A DNA stretch of 64,000 nucleotides from Caulobacter sp031457805 (GTDB lineage Bacteria; Pseudomonadota; Alphaproteobacteria; Caulobacterales; Caulobacteraceae), in assembly GCF_031457805.1 (NCBI RefSeq), contig NZ_JAVDXI010000003.1, positions 124,001 through 188,000 on the forward strand. Direction: 5' to 3'. Positions 29,979-39,737 of the stretch are shown piece by piece. The notes below the pieces were generated by a model. That model was not told where the DNA came from and searched no databases. It was given only the letters and a program-made list of their open reading frames with translations. The translations under genes and the position numbers were made by a program. Each line of letters starts with the position of its first letter. Position 1 is the stretch's first letter.

Positions 29979-31745
29979 ATGAGCGCCGCAACGAAGGACA
30001 TCAACGTGGCCCGCGCCGTCGCCTCGCGACGCGCCAACACGTACCTGCGCCTTGTCTCGACCCTCGCGATCTCCGTGATCCTTCATGTCTTCATTGGCAT
30101 GCGTTGGGTCTGGGTCTGGGCGGCGCTCTACACCGTAATCCAGCTCTTCGAGACCTGGCTGGCGATCCGGATCTTCGAACGCGCGGCAAGCTCAGGTGCT
30201 GTTTGGCGACGGGTGGCGACCACCGTCCCGCCCTTCCTGAACTCTGCCGTCTTCGGGTTCCTGGCGATTCCCTTGTTCGCCTCAGAAGCACGGTTCGCGC
30301 CGACCCTGGGCGGGATGCTTTTGGCCGGGGCGCTGATGAATGTCGTCGTCGTCAACGGGAGTCTGCGCTCGGCGACCATCGCTGCGGCCACGCCGCATAT
30401 CCTCTATCTTCTGATCATCCCGATCGTGGCCAGGCAGGCCAATCCCGACGCGCCCCTGGCCAACGCCCTGTGGTTCGGCGCGCTGCTGCTGATCGCAGCG
30501 GTGGCTGTCGCGTCACGCACCCTCAGCGCCGCGCTCAAGGCCGAAGCGGACGCCAAGACCGAGGCCGAACGCCGCCGCCATGAGGCGGAAGAAGCCGTCG
30601 CGGCGAAATCGGCCTTCGTCGCCATGATCAGCCATGAGCTTCGGACCCCGATCAGCGCCATTCTCGCGGGGGCCGCCCGCCTGCACAGTGAGGTTCCCGA
30701 GGCCAGCTCCAAGGTCCACGCCCAGCTGATCGCCGACGCCGGCGGACTGATGCGGACGCTTCTCAACGACCTGCTGGACTTCTCGCGCCTGGAAGCAGGC
30801 CGAATGTCGGTGGAGAGGGCGCCGTTCAACCTTCGCCAGAGCCTGTCGGACACGTTGCGCCTGTGGCGACCGGAGCTGGCCCGTGAAGGCCTGAAGCTTC
30901 GTGTGACCGGCGCCTCGACCATCCCGCAGTGGGTGATCGGCGACGCCATGCGCCTGAAACAGGTGTTGAACAACCTGCTATCCAACGCTGCCAAGTTCAC
31001 CTCGCACGGCGGGGTCTCGGTCGCCCTCGCGGCCGAGACCCTAGACGATCAGATATCTCTACGCATCGAGGTGGCGGACACCGGCCCAGGCATTCCAGAG
31101 GCCGCCCTGCCGCGGCTGTTTACGCCCTTCGACCAGCTCAACGCCTCCGTAGTTCGCCAACACGGCGGATCCGGCCTTGGCCTGGCCATCAGCCGCGAGC
31201 TGGCGCGGCTGATGGGCGGCGATCTGGTCGCCGTCAGTGTGCAGGGCCAGGGCGCGTGCTTCCGCCTGTCCGTCCTGCTGGAAGCCGCCGAAGCGCCCCA
31301 GGTTCCTGCTCACGGCCCCTCGATCAGCGGCCTGCGCGTGCTGGTCGTCGACGATCACGTCGTAAACCGACGCGCGGTCGAACTGATCCTGCAGCCCTTC
31401 GGCGTAGAGGCGACCCTGGCCGAATCGGGCGAGGAGGCCCTGGAACTTCTCCGCTCGGAGGTCTTCGACGCCGTCCTGATGGACGTCTACATGCCAGGGA
31501 TGGACGGCCGCGAGGCCACGCGCGTGCTCCGCGCCGCCCAAGGCCCCAATCGCGACGCCCCGGTCATCGCGGTGACCGCGTCAGCTACGGTCAAGGATTG
31601 GGAGGCTTGCGCGGCGGCCGGCATGAACGCGCATGTCGCCAAACCCATCGATCCGGCGGAGCTGTTCTCGGCGCTCGCTCAGGTCATGGCCGCGCGCGAC
31701 ACTGACGGTCTTGTCGGCCCCGATGTGGCCTCGAGCAGCGCCTGA
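29979..31745 (+). CDS. Hybrid sensor histidine kinase with C-terminal receiver
   Basis: 588 residues. Five or six membrane helices in residues 20-180, with no obvious periplasmic domain. Then a HisKA dimerisation domain with SHELRTP (phospho-acceptor His219), a HATPase_c domain with NLLSNAAKFT, DTGPGIP and GGSGLGLAIS, and a receiver domain whose phospho-acceptor is Asp502 in LMDVYMPGMDG. No output domain is present, so phosphate should pass to a separate histidine phosphotransferase or response regulator. No cognate regulator is adjacent. Start at 29979 chosen over 29946 by position of the first helix. Its 3' end overlaps vsr (67 bases, convergent). Confidence 0.93.
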   Translation: MSAATKDINVARAVASRRANTYLRLVSTLAISVILHVFIGMRWVWVWAALYTVIQLFETWLAIRIFERAASSGAVWRRVATTVPPFLNSAVFGFLAIPLFASEARFAPTLGGMLLAGALMNVVVVNGSLRSATIAAATPHILYLLIIPIVARQANPDAPLANALWFGALLLIAAVAVASRTLSAALKAEADAKTEAERRRHEAEEAVAAKSAFVAMISHELRTPISAILAGAARLHSEVPEASSKVHAQLIADAGGLMRTLLNDLLDFSRLEAGRMSVERAPFNLRQSLSDTLRLWRPELAREGLKLRVTGASTIPQWVIGDAMRLKQVLNNLLSNAAKFTSHGGVSVALAAETLDDQISLRIEVADTGPGIPEAALPRLFTPFDQLNASVVRQHGGSGLGLAISRELARLMGGDLVAVSVQGQGACFRLSVLLEAAEAPQVPAHGPSISGLRVLVVDDHVVNRRAVELILQPFGVEATLAESGEEALELLRSEVFDAVLMDVYMPGMDGREATRVLRAAQGPNRDAPVIAVTASATVKDWEACAAAGMNAHVAKPIDPAELFSALAQVMAARDTDGLVGPDVASSSA

Positions 31746-32134
31746 AGTCGGGCGCTTAACGCCGCTTCGTCTCTGAAGTCGCATTCCCAGACAATTTCGG
31801 CCCGCCATCCTGCATCAGACAGAGCCGCCAACACCCGCGCATCTCGCGCGACGTTTCGGGCGATCTTGGCCTGCCAATAGTCGCGATTAGCCTTCGGCGT
31901 GCGTGCGCCCCGGGCGCAGTCATGGCCATGCCAGAAGCAGCCGTGCACGAAGAAGACCAGCCTCCTTCCCGGCATGACCAGATCCGGCGAACCCGGCAGA
32001 TCCTTGCGATGCAGGCGATAGCGGGCGCCCAGCCTCGTCAGCAATCGACGCAGACGAAGCTCAGGGCCAGTATCCCGACTCCGCACGCGCGCCATGACGG
32101 CCGAACGCTTGGCCTTGTCGTAGACGTCGGACAA
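31679..32134 (-). CDS. vsr: Very short patch repair endonuclease (Vsr)
   Basis: 151 residues from TTG 32134. TTG is chosen because the N-terminus (SDVYDKAKRSAVM...RSRDTGPE) aligns with the start of E. coli Vsr. The nuclease core is complete: LPGSPDLVM with the metal Asp, VFFVHGCFWHGHDC with Thr replaced by Val before the two His, and IVWECDF. It nicks beside T:G mismatches produced by deamination of 5-methylcytosine. A cytosine methyltransferase lies 1.2 kb upstream on the same strand with cysK between, a sensible functional partner. 3' overlap with the kinase gene. Confidence 0.9.
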   Translation of the reverse strand: MSDVYDKAKRSAVMARVRSRDTGPELRLRRLLTRLGARYRLHRKDLPGSPDLVMPGRRLVFFVHGCFWHGHDCARGARTPKANRDYWQAKIARNVARDARVLAALSDAGWRAEIVWECDFRDEAALSARLQALLEATSGPTRPSVSRAAMT

Positions 32135-32153
32135 GGCGCGCGACCGCTGGTCT

Positions 32154-32190
32154 AGAGCTCACGACCTGACCGAGTCAGGCCGTGAGCTCT
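32154..32190. repeat. Long palindrome between vsr and cysK
   Basis: AGAGCTCACG (32154-32163) and CGTGAGCTCT (32181-32190) are perfect inverted arms; inside, CCTGA and TCAGG extend the stem. TTTTGTTTT follows on the plus side only, and no plus-strand gene ends near. It looks more like a dispersed palindromic element than a terminator for the neighbouring minus-strand genes. Confidence 0.5.
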
Positions 32191-32252
32191 AATCTTTTGT
32201 TTTGGCGCATTTTTCTTCACGCGAACCGGAACCACTTCGCTCGAAAAATACT

Positions 32253-33239
<987 letters not shown>

Positions 33240-33305
33240 CGGAACACCCTGGGGCCTGTTGCGGGAAGGCGGCACCCTAGACCCGCCTCAGGCCGCTGTC
33301 AGGGG

Positions 33306-34430
33306 TCATTCGGCGGCGAGGCTTGCAGTTTTGCTATCAACGAGCGGAGCCAGAAGGGTTTCCGCCAACCAGCGCACGACAGGAACGGCGACGCCGTCGC
33401 CCATGACCTGCAGGCCGGCGGTCTGCGACCTGGGCAGTTGGTAGCTGTCGGGCAAGCCCATCAGGCGAGAGGCCTCACGCGGCGAGATGAGGCGGGAGCG
33501 AACCTCTCCGTTGTCGATCACCAGCAGGGTTTGGCGCGAGGAGCCGCCGCGCGGCGTACGCAGACATCCGGCCAGGCCGTCGAAGCGCACCTCGGCGCGC
33601 TGTTCCCCGCCCCGCATCCGCCGAAAGACTGCGCCCACGGCCCGCTCACGTCCGGCCCGGCGCGCCTCGACGGCGGCGCGATGCGTCGGCGCCATCAGCG
33701 CCAGCAGGGCTGCGGTGCGTTCGGGCGGGTTCCAGACAACTTTGTCGTCAGGCTCCAGCATCGTAGCGAGGTCCGTATTGCGGGCGGGCGGCGACGGCGC
33801 GCCCCACCAGGTCCAGGACGCCTGAAGTCGCGGCGGCAGCCGCGCCGCCGCCTCGCGGACCGCCCGCGTGTGGAAGGTGCTGGACCCGACAAGGTCACCG
33901 GGCGGGTTTCGCGTGGCGACCACGAAAACGCGGGGCCGGGACTGGGGCACGAAGGCGGCGGCGTCGATCTCCAGCGCGCCGAACCGATAGCCCTCCTCAT
34001 GCAGGGCTTGGCACAGCGCGGCAAAGTCAGCGCCCCCGTGCGACGTCAGGAGGCCGACCACGTTCTCGATCACGATCACGGAGGGCGCGCGTCCTTGGGC
34101 GGAAAGGGACCGCATCAGGCTCCAGAAGCCGAAGAAGGCGGAAGACCGGCCGCCTGAGAGGCCCGCCCGGCCACCCGCCAAGCTGAAGTCCTGGCAAGGA
34201 CTGGAGGCCCAGGCCAGGTCGGCGGTCGGCAAACGCTCGGCGCTGAGCGCGAAAACATCGCCTTCCTCAAAGTGCTCATCCGCGTCCGCGAAGTTGGCGC
34301 GATAGGTCGCCGCCTTGACCGGATCAAAGTCGTTGGCGAAGGCGCAAGACCAATCGGCGCCCAGCCCGAGGCGGGCCATGCCGCCGCCGGCGAAGAACTC
34401 CAGAAAGCGCCGTTGACCGTTCCGATTCAT
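33306..34430 (-). CDS. DNA (cytosine-5) methyltransferase
   Basis: 374 residues with the m5C order of motifs: I FFAGGGMARLGLG, IV SSPCQDFSLAGG with the catalytic Cys, VI VIVIENVVGLL, VIII QSRPRVFVVA, and a C-terminal RLISPREASRLMGLPDSY (IX/X). ATG at 34430 is chosen; GTG 34433 is also possible. There is no restriction nuclease beside it, so it seems solitary. By position it appears to match the Caulobacter methylase that I recall recognises YGCCGGCR; that specificity is from memory, not readable here. vsr nearby repairs the resulting deamination errors. Confidence 0.92.
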   Translation of the reverse strand: MNRNGQRRFLEFFAGGGMARLGLGADWSCAFANDFDPVKAATYRANFADADEHFEEGDVFALSAERLPTADLAWASSPCQDFSLAGGRAGLSGGRSSAFFGFWSLMRSLSAQGRAPSVIVIENVVGLLTSHGGADFAALCQALHEEGYRFGALEIDAAAFVPQSRPRVFVVATRNPPGDLVGSSTFHTRAVREAAARLPPRLQASWTWWGAPSPPARNTDLATMLEPDDKVVWNPPERTAALLALMAPTHRAAVEARRAGRERAVGAVFRRMRGGEQRAEVRFDGLAGCLRTPRGGSSRQTLLVIDNGEVRSRLISPREASRLMGLPDSYQLPRSQTAGLQVMGDGVAVPVVRWLAETLLAPLVDSKTASLAAE

Positions 34431-34477
34431 CACGGGGGAGTCTAGCCTTAAGCGACCTTTGGGGGATAGCCAGAGAC

Positions 34478-34912
34478 ATGCGTCACGCCCTGCTGATCAC
34501 CGCCGCCCTGATGCTCGCCGCCTGCGGAGCGCCGATGGGGTCGTCCGAAGACGCCCCGCCGCCGGCCGACGCGCCCGTGACGGTCGGCCCCGACTACTCG
34601 GGCGATTTCGATGCGATCGGAACCGAGCCCTTCTGGGCGGTGAAGGTCCGGGCCGACCGCTTCAGCCTGACACGGCCGGACCATCCCGAAGTGACCACCG
34701 CCAACCCCGGCGTCCGCGCCGATGGCGAGCAGGGCGTCTGGGACGGAACGGCGGGCGAGCAGAGGCTGGTCCTGCGCCTCACGCCGGGCGAATGCTCCGA
34801 CGGCATGTCGGACCGCCGCTACGGCTACGCCGCCGAGGTCTGGATCGACGGCGAGACGCTGCAGGGCTGCGCCGCCAAGACCGCAGCGCTGGCCGCCCAG
34901 CCCAAACCCTAA
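34478..34912 (+). CDS. COG3650-like lipoprotein
   Basis: 144 residues. Lipoprotein signal with MLAACG (Cys16). The mature part opens with a Pro/Asp linker, then IGTEPFWAVKV, the marker of the COG3650 family (small outer-membrane or periplasmic lipoproteins related to heat-shock HslJ-like domains), and ends CSDGMSDRRYGYAAEVW with a second Cys pair likely joined by a disulfide. Divergent from the methylase gene, and its stop overlaps by four bases the end of the convergent serine hydrolase gene. Confidence 0.8.
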   Translation: MRHALLITAALMLAACGAPMGSSEDAPPPADAPVTVGPDYSGDFDAIGTEPFWAVKVRADRFSLTRPDHPEVTTANPGVRADGEQGVWDGTAGEQRLVLRLTPGECSDGMSDRRYGYAAEVWIDGETLQGCAAKTAALAAQPKP

Positions 34913-36186
34913 TCGCCCTTCGGTCCCAGATAGTCTGAGCCATAGACCGCCGCGCGAAGGTCGCGGTGCAGGCTCCCGTCGAACGGCACGGTCTGCACGA
35001 AGAACACCGCGGTCAGTTGGTTGGCCGGATCGACCCAGAAGACCGTGCTGGCCATGCCGTCCCAGAAGTATTCGCTCACGGCTCCTCGATTTTCGTCCGG
35101 CGTCTGGGGCTGGCGCTTGCGAACGGCGACGTCGAAGCCAAAGCCGACGGCGCCCTTGCTGGGCAGCCAGCTCCGCGCCGTCACTCGGGGATCGAGATGG
35201 TCGGAAGCCATCAAGCGCACGGTCGAGGGCTTGAGAATCCGCACGCCGTCCAGAGCGCCCTCGCCCAGAAGCATGCGCGAAAAGCGCGCATAGTCGTCGA
35301 TCGAAGCCACCAGCCCCGCGCCGCCCATGGTCAGGCGTCGGCTGGGGTCAAAGTTCATCCGCCGCGTGACGACGTCGTCCTGGCGCGCCAGCTTGCCGTC
35401 CGCACCCTTCTGATAGGTCGCGGCCAATCCGGCGAAGGCGGCCTCGGGCTGGGTCCAGGCGGTCGTCTTCATGCCCAGCGGCTCAAGGATGTTGGCCTTG
35501 ACGTAGGCCTCGAACGGTTGGCCGGACAGCCTTTCCACCAGCAGCGCCTGGACGTCGACGGCGGCGCTGTAGTTCCATTGCTCGCCGGGATCGTGCAGCA
35601 GGGGCGCGCTCGCCAGACGGCGGCCGAACTCGGCGAGGTCGTTGTTCAGATTCAGCGGATCGGCGGCGCGGAAGGCCTCATCGGCGGGGCTGGCGCCCCA
35701 GCCATACGAAAAGCCCGCCGTATGCCGCAGGATGTCGCGGATCAGGATCGGTCGCGCCGCCGGCCGCACGCCGCCCTGACCGTCCGACACCTTCATGTCG
35801 GCGAACTCCGGCAGGTAGCGCGAGAGGGGGTCGTCCAGGCCGAACTTACCCTGCTCCCAAAGCTGCATCAGGGCCACGCCCGTGACCGGCTTGGTCATCG
35901 AGAAGATCTGGACCAGGGTGTCGCGGCGCATCGGCTTTGCGGCCTCGCGGTCGGCCATCCCGGCGGCGCCAAAATAGCGCTCCCGGCCGTCCTTCCAGAC
36001 CAGGGCGGAAACGCCGACGGCGCGACCGCTGTCGACCATGGCCTTCAGCGCCGCGTCGATCCTGGCCTTGTCGATGTTGACGCTCGCTGGGGCTTCGACG
36101 GCGCGGGCGGGCGCGGCGACCGTCGGCGCCGCCCCGGCGCAGATCAGCGAAGCCGCCGCAACGGCGAGCACGAACTTCTTGGACAC
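34909..36186 (-). CDS. Exported serine hydrolase, beta-lactamase/esterase family (class C-like)
   Basis: 425 residues from GTG 36186, chosen because GGGAGG lies four bases upstream and a signal peptide follows directly (KKFVLAVAAASLICAGAAPT, cleavage near AAPA). The nucleophile is Ser in FSMTKPVTG (SxxK), the Tyr motif is YSAAVDV, and a HTAGFSYGW stretch precedes it, as in EstB-type esterases and penicillin-binding-like hydrolases. Substrate unknown: it could act on esters, D-peptides or lactams. Located between the lipoprotein gene and rfbB. Confidence 0.88.
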   Translation of the reverse strand: MSKKFVLAVAAASLICAGAAPTVAAPARAVEAPASVNIDKARIDAALKAMVDSGRAVGVSALVWKDGRERYFGAAGMADREAAKPMRRDTLVQIFSMTKPVTGVALMQLWEQGKFGLDDPLSRYLPEFADMKVSDGQGGVRPAARPILIRDILRHTAGFSYGWGASPADEAFRAADPLNLNNDLAEFGRRLASAPLLHDPGEQWNYSAAVDVQALLVERLSGQPFEAYVKANILEPLGMKTTAWTQPEAAFAGLAATYQKGADGKLARQDDVVTRRMNFDPSRRLTMGGAGLVASIDDYARFSRMLLGEGALDGVRILKPSTVRLMASDHLDPRVTARSWLPSKGAVGFGFDVAVRKRQPQTPDENRGAVSEYFWDGMASTVFWVDPANQLTAVFFVQTVPFDGSLHRDLRAAVYGSDYLGPKGD

Positions 36187-36266
36187 ACAACCTCCCACGG
36201 CGCTTTTATGACAACGTTGGACTGTCGCTGAGCGCGCACGGCTTTTCCAGCGCGACGTGGTCTTAG

Positions 36267-37331
36267 CTACTTGGCGAGCCCCAGCCGCTGGCCCGCATAG
36301 CGCTCGCGCAGCGGTCCCCACCAAGCCTCGTTGTCGAGATACCACTGGACGGTCTTGCGCAGTCCGGTGTCGAAGGTCTCCTGCGCCCTCCAGCCAAGCT
36401 CGGTCTCCAGCTTGGTGGCGTCGATGGCGTAGCGCGCGTCGTGGCCCGGACGGTCGGTGACGAAGGTGATCAGGTCGCGGCGGCTCTGGCCCGCGATCGG
36501 ACGCAGCTCATCGAGGATGTCGCAGATCGCCTCAACGACCTGCAGGTTGGTCCGCTCGTTGCGGCCGCCGACATTATAGCTTTCCCCCGGAACGCCCTTG
36601 GTCGCGATCAGGTGCAGGGCCCGAGCGTGGTCCTCCACATGCAGCCAGTCGCGGACATTGTCGCCCTTGCCGTAGACCGGCAGCGGCTTGCCCTCGAGGG
36701 CGTTCAACGTGACCAGCGGGATCAGCTTCTCGGGGAAGTGATAGGGTCCGTAGTTGTTGGAGCAGTTCGAGACCACCACCGGCAGGCCGTAGGTGTGACC
36801 CCACGCCCGCGCCAGGTGGTCGGACGAGGCCTTCGACGCCGAATAGGGCGAGCGCGGATCATAGGGCGTGGTCTCGCTGAACAGCCCCTCGGCGCCCAGG
36901 CTGCCGAACACCTCGTCAGTCGAGATGTGGTGGAAGCGGAAGCGGTCCTTGTCCTCGCCTTCCAAACCACGCCAGTGCTCAAGGGCCGCCTGCAACATGA
37001 CATATGTGCCGACGATGTTGGTCTGGATGAACTCGCCCGGGCCGGTGATCGAGCGATCAACGTGGCTCTCGGCGGCCAGATGCATCACCACATCCGGCCG
37101 GAACGCCTTGATCGTGGCCGAAACCAACGCCGCATCGGCGACGTCGCCCTGCACGAACTGGTAATCGGCCTTGCCTTCCAGCATGGCCAGGCTGGCCTGC
37201 GAAGCGGCGTAGGTCAGCTTGTCGTAGTTGAGGATCGCGACATTGTTCTGGCCGGCCAGATGGCGACATACGGCCGAGCCGATGAAGCCCGACCCGCCGG
37301 TCACCATCACGCGGAGATTTTGCTGCGACAT
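36267..37331 (-). CDS. rfbB: dTDP-glucose 4,6-dehydratase
   Basis: 354 residues; it converts dTDP-glucose to the 4-keto-6-deoxy sugar on the way to dTDP-rhamnose. Rossmann motif VTGGSGFIGS at residues 10-19, HLAAESHVDRSI in the middle, the SDR catalytic HISTDEVFGSLG, and YSASKASSDHLARA with the YxxxK pair. Start ATG 37331. rfbC, the next pathway enzyme, is about 3.5 kb downstream on the other strand, and rfbA/rfbD are not in the window. Confidence 0.94.
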   Translation of the reverse strand: MSQQNLRVMVTGGSGFIGSAVCRHLAGQNNVAILNYDKLTYAASQASLAMLEGKADYQFVQGDVADAALVSATIKAFRPDVVMHLAAESHVDRSITGPGEFIQTNIVGTYVMLQAALEHWRGLEGEDKDRFRFHHISTDEVFGSLGAEGLFSETTPYDPRSPYSASKASSDHLARAWGHTYGLPVVVSNCSNNYGPYHFPEKLIPLVTLNALEGKPLPVYGKGDNVRDWLHVEDHARALHLIATKGVPGESYNVGGRNERTNLQVVEAICDILDELRPIAGQSRRDLITFVTDRPGHDARYAIDATKLETELGWRAQETFDTGLRKTVQWYLDNEAWWGPLRERYAGQRLGLAK

Positions 37332-37405
37332 GCGCTGGACGGCTCTTGCCTCTTCACGGAGCACGCCCCGTATCCAGTTTTTAGTGTACGCGCAACTCCG
37401 CCCGC

Positions 37406-38248
37406 CTAGTCGGTGAACACCACCGTCTTGCGGCCATTCAGCAGAACGCGGTCCTCAAGCCGGTAGCGCAGCGCCCGGGCCAGGACCCGGCGCTCGATGT
37501 CGCGGCCCTTGCGGACCAGGTCTTCCGGCGTGTCGCGGTGGCTGATGCGCTCGACGTCCTGCTCGATGATCGGGCCTTCATCGAGGTCGCCGGTCACATA
37601 GTGCGCCGAGGCGCCGATCAGCTTCACGCCGCGCGCATGGGCCTGGTGGTAGGGCTTAGCGCCCTTGAAGCCCGGCAGGAACGAGTGGTGGATGTTGATG
37701 CAGCGGCCCTGCAGCTTGGCCGACAGGCCGTCGGACAGCACCTGCATGTAGCGGGCGAGCACGACGATATCGGTCCTGGTTTCCTGGATCAGCTTCCAGA
37801 GTTCGGCTTCCTGCTCGAACTTGGTCTCCTTGGTCACAGGCAGGTGATGGAAATCCAGACCCGACAGATCGACGTGGGCGTAGGTCTCGGCCGGGTGGTT
37901 GGAGACCACGCCGGTGATATCCATAGGCAACTCGCCGATGCGCCAGCGATAGACGAGATCGGCCAGGCAGTGGTCGAACTTGCTGGCCAGCAGCAGCACC
38001 CGATAGCGGTCGGCGCGGTTGCGCAGGGTCCACTTCATCTTGAAGCCGTCGGCGAGGTCGCCGAAGTCGCCGCGAAGCGCCTCGCGGTCGGCGCCGTCGG
38101 CGTCGAAGACCACCCGCATGAAGAACTGGCCGGTCTCCTGGTCGTCGAACTGCTGGGCGTCGAGAATGTTGCAGCCGCGCTCGAACAGGAAGGCGGAGAC
38201 CTTGGCGACGATGCCGCGCTGGTCGGGGCAGGAAAGGGTCAGGATCAT
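37406..38248 (-). CDS. purU: Formyltetrahydrofolate deformylase
   Basis: 280 residues; it hydrolyses 10-formyl-THF to formate and THF, supplying formate for PurT and balancing one-carbon pools. An N-terminal ACT domain (LTLSCPDQRGIVAKVSAFLF) is followed by the formyltransferase domain with YMQVLS, the catalytic Asn-His-Asp set in INIHHSFLPGFKG (His) and SAHYVTGDLDEGPII (Asp). Length and domain order are normal. It lies in the same direction as rfbB, 74 bases upstream of it, and is divergent from argE. Confidence 0.95.
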   Translation of the reverse strand: MILTLSCPDQRGIVAKVSAFLFERGCNILDAQQFDDQETGQFFMRVVFDADGADREALRGDFGDLADGFKMKWTLRNRADRYRVLLLASKFDHCLADLVYRWRIGELPMDITGVVSNHPAETYAHVDLSGLDFHHLPVTKETKFEQEAELWKLIQETRTDIVVLARYMQVLSDGLSAKLQGRCINIHHSFLPGFKGAKPYHQAHARGVKLIGASAHYVTGDLDEGPIIEQDVERISHRDTPEDLVRKGRDIERRVLARALRYRLEDRVLLNGRKTVVFTD

Positions 38249-38425
38249 GGTCCGCTCCCTCTAGAGAAGCCGGCGCGCAAAGAAAAGCGCTTCATCCTTG
38301 CGCGCGAGCACGAAATCACCCAGCACGCGGCGCAATGATTGTCACAAAGGCATGTCCTTGCATCGGCAGGCCCTGAGGGGCGCTGGGGTGGCAGAGACCC
38401 CTCAAACAGGTCTAGGCTCGCTCGC

Positions 38426-39601
38426 ATGGTCGCCTCCTCCGAAGCCCTGTCCGCCCGCGCCATCGACATCCTGGCCAAGCTGGTGGCGTTCGACACCACC
38501 TCGCGCCGCTCGAACCTCGCGCTGATCGAATGGGTCGAGCGGTATCTGGCCGACCTGAACGTCCCGACCCGTCGCGTGCCGAACGCGGACGGGACGAAAT
38601 CGAATCTGATGGCGATGATCGGCCCGGCGGTCGAGGGCGGGGTCGTGCTCTCGGGCCATACCGACGTGGTCCCGGTCGACGGCCAGCCCTGGTCCACTGA
38701 TCCCTGGGTGCTGACCGAGCGCGATGGCCGGCTGTATGGGCGCGGAACCTGCGACATGAAGGGCTTTCTGGCCCTGGCCTTGGCCGCCGCGCCGGACCTG
38801 GCCCAGGCGAACCTCCGCAAGCCGGTGCACCTGGCGTTCTCCTACGACGAGGAAGTCGGATGCCTGGGCGCGCCCGACATGATCGAGGTGATCGCCCGCG
38901 AAACGCCTCGGCCCGCCCTGGTGGTGGTGGGCGAGCCGACCGACATGGTGGCGGTTCGCGCCCACAAGGGCATCGCCAGCTTCAAGGTCACCGTCACCGG
39001 CCGCGAGGCCCACTCCAGCCTGACCCATCTCGGGGTCTCGGCGAACATGATGGCGATCAAGCTGATGGCCATGCTCGTCGGTCTCTCCGAAAAGCTCGAG
39101 CGCGAGGCTGACCCCAACTCGCCGTTCACGCCCAAGGGCGCGACCCTGACGATCGGCCAGGTGAACGGCGGCACCGCAGTCAATATCCTGGCGCGCGAAT
39201 GCGTGTTCATCTTCGACCTGCGCACGCCCGCCGGGATGGACCCGGTCGCGCTGCTGTCGGACTTCTTCGCCGCGGCCAACGCCATGGACGCCGAGATCAA
39301 GGCCAAGGCGCCCGAGGGCGGCGTCAAGGTCGAGCGCCGGTCGCTGACCCCGGCTTTCGCGCCGGAAGAGGATGGCGTCGCCGAGGCCTTCGCCCGCAAG
39401 CTGGCCGGCGATAACGGCCCGGCGCGCGTCGTGCCCTACGCCGCCGAGGCCGGACAGTTCCAGGGCGCGGGCTTCTCGACGGTGATCTGCGGCCCCGGCT
39501 CGATCGACCAAGCCCACCAGCCCAACGAGTATGTCGAACTCAGCCAGATGCAGCGCGGCGCGGCGTTCATGCGCCGGTTGGTCGAGGATCTTTCAACCTA
39601 A
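38426..39601 (+). CDS. argE: Acetylornithine deacetylase, M20 family
   Basis: 391 residues; it removes acetate from N-acetylornithine in arginine synthesis. The metal and catalytic sites of M20 peptidases are present: SGHTDVVPVD (His, Asp), RLYGRGTCDMKG (bridging Asp), FSYDEEVGCLG (catalytic Glu pair) and, near the end, CGPGSIDQAHQPNEYV (His ligand). The dimerisation domain between has GREAHSSLTHLG. Start ATG 38426; the in-frame ATG at 38339 adds an unlikely leader. Confidence 0.92.
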   Translation: MVASSEALSARAIDILAKLVAFDTTSRRSNLALIEWVERYLADLNVPTRRVPNADGTKSNLMAMIGPAVEGGVVLSGHTDVVPVDGQPWSTDPWVLTERDGRLYGRGTCDMKGFLALALAAAPDLAQANLRKPVHLAFSYDEEVGCLGAPDMIEVIARETPRPALVVVGEPTDMVAVRAHKGIASFKVTVTGREAHSSLTHLGVSANMMAIKLMAMLVGLSEKLEREADPNSPFTPKGATLTIGQVNGGTAVNILARECVFIFDLRTPAGMDPVALLSDFFAAANAMDAEIKAKAPEGGVKVERRSLTPAFAPEEDGVAEAFARKLAGDNGPARVVPYAAEAGQFQGAGFSTVICGPGSIDQAHQPNEYVELSQMQRGAAFMRRLVEDLST

Positions 39602-39605
39602 CGCC

Positions 39606-39729
39606 GTTTCCCCGGCGAATCCCGGGGCCCAGATGGAAGAGCGGTGGGGTGAAAGCTATGAGCTCAGCGTCAATCCCGTCAGCCCAAGCGCTTCGAGATC
39701 TGGATCGCGGCATTCGCCGGGAAGATCGG
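39606..39729. repeat. Palindromic intergenic repeat, family A copy 1
   Basis: Left arm ends CCGGCGAATCCCGGGGCCCA (to about 39631); the right arm is at 39696-39729 (AGATCTGGATCGCGGCATTC and following). The arms are imperfect inverse copies and the same pair recurs at 59865-59985. It fills most of the gap between argE and the glycosyltransferase gene. Confidence 0.7.
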
Positions 39730-39737
39730 GGGTAAGG

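Noticed and set aside
34966..36231. 421-codon plus-strand frame across the serine hydrolase gene
   Set aside because: Antisense to a gene with signal peptide and SMTK motif; no domain visible in the plus-strand frame.
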